A stretch of 64,000 bases of DNA from Azospirillum brasilense (GTDB lineage Bacteria > Pseudomonadota > Alphaproteobacteria > Azospirillales > Azospirillaceae): positions 399,001 to 463,000 of the forward strand of contig NZ_CP032348.1 in assembly GCF_005222205.1 (NCBI RefSeq). Direction: 5' to 3'. Position numbers and translations under genes: made by a program. Below the pieces are notes generated by a model. The model ran no database searches, was not told the DNA's origin, and saw only the letters and a program-made list of their open reading frames with translations. Within the stretch, counting starts at the first letter, position 1. Each line of letters begins with the position of its first letter. Below, in pieces: positions 61,599-64,000 of the stretch.

Positions 61599-62407
61599 TC
61601 GCCATGCGTTCCTACACCGGACGCGCCGGGCTGCTGCTTGCGGCGGCGCTGGCGGTGCCGCTGGCCCTGGCCGTTCTTCTGCTGCCGCTCGATCCGTCCG
61701 CCATGGATCTCGGGCAGGCCTGGGCCGGACCGTCCGCCACCCATCCGCTGGGGTGCGACGGGCTGGGCCGCGACGTCGCCGCCCGGCTGATCGCCGGGAC
61801 GGGAACCTCCTTCGCCATCGCCGGGCTGGCGCTCGCCCTGGCGGTGGGGCTCGGCGTCGCGTCGGGCGGGATGGCGGGCTGGATCGGTGGGCGCACGGAC
61901 GCCGTGGTCCTGCGGCTGGCCGACCTGCTGCACGGCTTTCCCGAGCTGTCGCTCGCCATCGTCGCGTCCGCGCTGCTGGGGCCGGGCACGGAGGCCATGG
62001 TGCTGACGCTCACCTTGGCGGCGTGGCCCTCGCAGGTCCGCTGGTGCCGGGCACTGGCCCTGTCGAACCGCACCGCCGAACATGTGCGGGCCGCCACCGC
62101 CCTCGGCGCGGGGCCGCTGCACACCGTCCGCCGTCATCTCCTGCCGGCGCTCGCCGGGCCGGTGGCCATCCGGGCCGCCCTGTCCATCGGACCGCTCATG
62201 GTGGCGGAGGCCACGCTGAGCGGTCTCGGCCTGGGCATCCAGGAGCCTTCGGTGTCGCTGGGCACCCTGATCCGCGACGGGCTGGCCGACCTGCGCGACG
62301 CCCCCCACCTGATCGCCGCGACGACGGTCACCGTCGCCGCCATCGCGCTGGCCGTCAACCTGCTGGCCGAAGGCCTGCGCGAGAACCTTGATCCGCGGAA
62401 GCGGTAG
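61595..62407 (+). CDS. ABC transporter permease (DppC/NikC type)
   Basis: A 270-residue permease. TM1 is GLLLAAALAVPLALAVLLLP; HPLGCDGLGRDVAARLIAGT is the DppC/NikC hallmark, and AEHVRAATALGAGPLHTVRR the EAA loop, followed by EATLSGLGLGIQEPSVSLGT. It closes the operon. No ATP-binding protein genes follow: the convergent acr3 stop lies 13 bases on. The transporter must use ATPases encoded elsewhere. Confidence 0.92.
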   Translation: MIAMRSYTGRAGLLLAAALAVPLALAVLLLPLDPSAMDLGQAWAGPSATHPLGCDGLGRDVAARLIAGTGTSFAIAGLALALAVGLGVASGGMAGWIGGRTDAVVLRLADLLHGFPELSLAIVASALLGPGTEAMVLTLTLAAWPSQVRWCRALALSNRTAEHVRAATALGAGPLHTVRRHLLPALAGPVAIRAALSIGPLMVAEATLSGLGLGIQEPSVSLGTLIRDGLADLRDAPHLIAATTVTVAAIALAVNLLAEGLRENLDPRKR

Positions 62408-62420
62408 CGGAGGACACGCA

Positions 62421-63500
62421 TCACCCCTGTCCGGCGGCGCCGCGCTCGTACCAGCCGCGGGTCCCCTTCACGATGCGGACCACCGACAGCATCACCGGCA
62501 CTTCGACCAGCACGCCGACCACGGTGGCCAGCGCGGCGCCGGACCCCAGCCCGAACAGGCTGATGGCGGCAGCCACCGCCAGCTCGAAGAAGTTAGACGC
62601 CCCGATCAGCGCCGCCGGGGCGGCCACGCACCAGGCCACGCCGAACCGGCGTGACAGCCAGTAGGCCAGCCCCGCGTTGAGATAGACCTGGATCAGGATC
62701 GGCACGGCCAGCAGCAGAATGACCAGCGGCTGCGCCAGGATCGCCTCCCCCTGAAAACCGAACAGCAGGACCAGCGTGGTCAGCAAGGCGAGAAGCGACA
62801 GCGGCTGAAGCACGCCCAGCGTCCGCGTCAGCGCCCCCTCCCCGCCCGACGCCAGCAGGCCGCGCCGCCACAGCTGGGCCGCCGCCACGGGGATGACGAT
62901 GTAGAGCAGCACCGACAGCAGCAGCGTGGCCCACGGCACGGTGATCGAGGCGACGCCGAGCAGCAGGCCGACCAGCGGCGCGAAGGCGAAGACCATGATG
63001 AGGTCGTTCAGCGCCACCTGGCTCAGCGTGTAGTGCGGCTCCCCCTCGCACAGGTTGGACCAGACGAAGACCATGGCCGTGCAGGGTGCGGCGGCCAGCA
63101 GGATCAGCCCGGCGATGTAGGAGGGAATCTGGTCCTGCGGCAGCAGCGGTGCGAACAGATGGCCGATGAAGAGGCTGCCCAGAAGCGCCATGGAGAAGGG
63201 CTTGACCGCCCAGTTGATGAACAGCGTCACGCCGACGCCGCGCCAATGCTCCTTCACCCGGCCCAGCGCGCCGAGGTCGATCTTCAGCAGCATCGGCACG
63301 ATCATCAGCCAGATCAGCACCGCCACCGGCAGATTGACCTGGGCCAGCTCCGCCGCCGCGATCGCCCGGAACAGACCCGGCGCCACGGAGCCGAGGGCGA
63401 TCCCCGCGACGATGCACAGGACCACCCAGACGCTGAGGTAGCGCTCGAACAGGCCCATCGCCGGACGGGGAGCCGGCTCCCGATGAACGTCAGCGGTCAT
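62421..63500 (-). CDS. acr3: Arsenite efflux transporter, ACR3 family
   Basis: A 359-residue membrane protein with about ten helices. FERYLSVWVVLCIVAGIALG, VNLPVAVLIWLMIVPMLLKID, AAAPCTAMVFVWSNLCEGEP (the conserved cysteine and the APCTAMVFVWS signature) and ASNFFELAVAAAISLFGLGS are hallmarks of ACR3 arsenite/antimonite permeases. It overlaps the arsC stop by four bases and forms an arsenic-resistance operon with it. The chosen start is at 63500. Confidence 0.95.
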   Translation of the reverse strand: MTADVHREPAPRPAMGLFERYLSVWVVLCIVAGIALGSVAPGLFRAIAAAELAQVNLPVAVLIWLMIVPMLLKIDLGALGRVKEHWRGVGVTLFINWAVKPFSMALLGSLFIGHLFAPLLPQDQIPSYIAGLILLAAAPCTAMVFVWSNLCEGEPHYTLSQVALNDLIMVFAFAPLVGLLLGVASITVPWATLLLSVLLYIVIPVAAAQLWRRGLLASGGEGALTRTLGVLQPLSLLALLTTLVLLFGFQGEAILAQPLVILLLAVPILIQVYLNAGLAYWLSRRFGVAWCVAAPAALIGASNFFELAVAAAISLFGLGSGAALATVVGVLVEVPVMLSVVRIVKGTRGWYERGAAGQG

Positions 63501-63949
63501 GCCGGGCCATCCTCCCGGCGGACCTGGCCGATGCGCTGTCCGGCGCCGTCCACCACCGCCTCGCCGTCCTCCTTGGCGAAGGCGCCGCGCTGCCGGTCGG
63601 GAAGGATGTCCAGGACCAATTCGGACGGGCGGCACAGCCGCACGCCGAGCGGCGTCACCACGATCGGCCGGTTGATGAGGATGGGATGGGCGATCATGGC
63701 GTCGAGAATCCGGTCGTCATCGAGCGCCGGGTCGTCGAGGCCAAGTTCCGCGTAGGGTGTGCCCTTCTCGCGCAGAACGGCGCGCACCGGCACGCCCATG
63801 CGTTGGATGAGATCGGCGAGGTCCTGGCGGCTCGGCGGCGTCTTCAGATACTCGACGACGACCGGCTCGACACCGCTGTTGCGGATCATGGCCAGCGTGT
63901 TGCGCGAGGTGCCGCAATCGGGGTTGTGGTAGATGGTGATGGCTGTCAT
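63497..63949 (-). CDS. arsC: Glutaredoxin-type arsenate reductase
   Basis: A 150-residue ArsC of the glutaredoxin-coupled type. ITIYHNPDCGTSRNTLAMIR carries the active cysteine, Cys12, and MIAHPILINRPIVV holds the arginines that position arsenate. The C-terminal ~30 residues (DRQRGAFAKEDGEAVVDGAG) are the usual tail. It converts arsenate to arsenite for export by the ACR3 protein next to it. The start at 63949 gives MTAITIYHNP. An upstream in-frame start at 63982 is unlikely. Confidence 0.94.
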   Translation of the reverse strand: MTAITIYHNPDCGTSRNTLAMIRNSGVEPVVVEYLKTPPSRQDLADLIQRMGVPVRAVLREKGTPYAELGLDDPALDDDRILDAMIAHPILINRPIVVTPLGVRLCRPSELVLDILPDRQRGAFAKEDGEAVVDGAGQRIGQVRREDGPA

Positions 63950-64000
63950 GGGGATGTCCGACAGGGCCGTTGGGACCCCCATATTTCCATATTTTTCAAA
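63950..64000. promoter_or_regulatory. A+T-rich region upstream of arsC with a direct repeat
   Basis: CCATATTT occurs twice in tandem at 63979-63994, next to TTTTTCAAA. It is likely the promoter or operator of the arsenic operon, or the end of another gene cut by the window. Confidence 0.35.

Overview
This is a 64 kb window of very G+C-rich bacterial DNA, densely packed with genes. Stop/start overlaps of the ATGA or TGATG type are frequent and intergenic gaps are short. Gene content points to a free-living or plant-associated alphaproteobacterium: a BioC/BioH biotin route, many ABC systems for amino acids, peptides and polyamines, Tat-type signals on binding proteins, a bacteriophytochrome, a fructose PTS and FecIRA iron signalling. 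The overall look is most like Azospirillum. That genus call is an inference from style and family content; no marker gene such as rRNA lies in the window, and I recognised no tRNA.

Layout. 1-3037 (minus): biotin operon bioF-bioH-bioCD, with BioC and BioD fused in one frame and a REP-type repeat inserted in frame in bioH. 3131-14532: mixed housekeeping and unknown genes, including a DUF123/GIY-YIG protein, two orphan BMP-family binding proteins, an RluA-type pseudouridine synthase, a VWA protein next to a membrane J-domain protein, galU, a pair of membrane/coiled-coil proteins, a plant-type nicotinamidase homologue, a pentapeptide-repeat protein and an SDR enzyme. 14868-22227: a small protein, then a peptide ABC operon ending in argE. 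22511-25365: an aldehyde dehydrogenase and an NCS2 purine permease. 25663-33971: a polyamine-type ABC operon continuing into an agmatinase-family ureohydrolase, a nitrilase-family amidase and threonine ammonia-lyase, with a divergent LysR gene. 33962-36044: cysE and a small low-G+C GT51 gene. 36163-40377: ECF sigma factor, FecR and TonB receptor with a strong Fur-box candidate. 40332-44372: a TPR glycosyltransferase-like protein and an orphan histidine kinase. 44543-49898: fruBKA. 49966-55670: bacteriophytochrome, response regulator and hybrid kinase. 56040-62407: a Crp/Fnr regulator, a possible 40-residue peptide, a GRDP-like protein, a PAS-LuxR regulator and an ABC operon without ATPases. 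62421-63949: arsC and acr3.

Six copies of one REP-like palindromic element (arms CCCTCTCCCC / GGGGAGAGGG) are scattered between 1181 and 31713. Two lie immediately downstream of binding-protein genes inside ABC operons, one lies inside bioH, two lie between convergent genes, and one lies upstream of the NCS2 permease gene. All functional statements come from reading the translated sequence; no database search was run.
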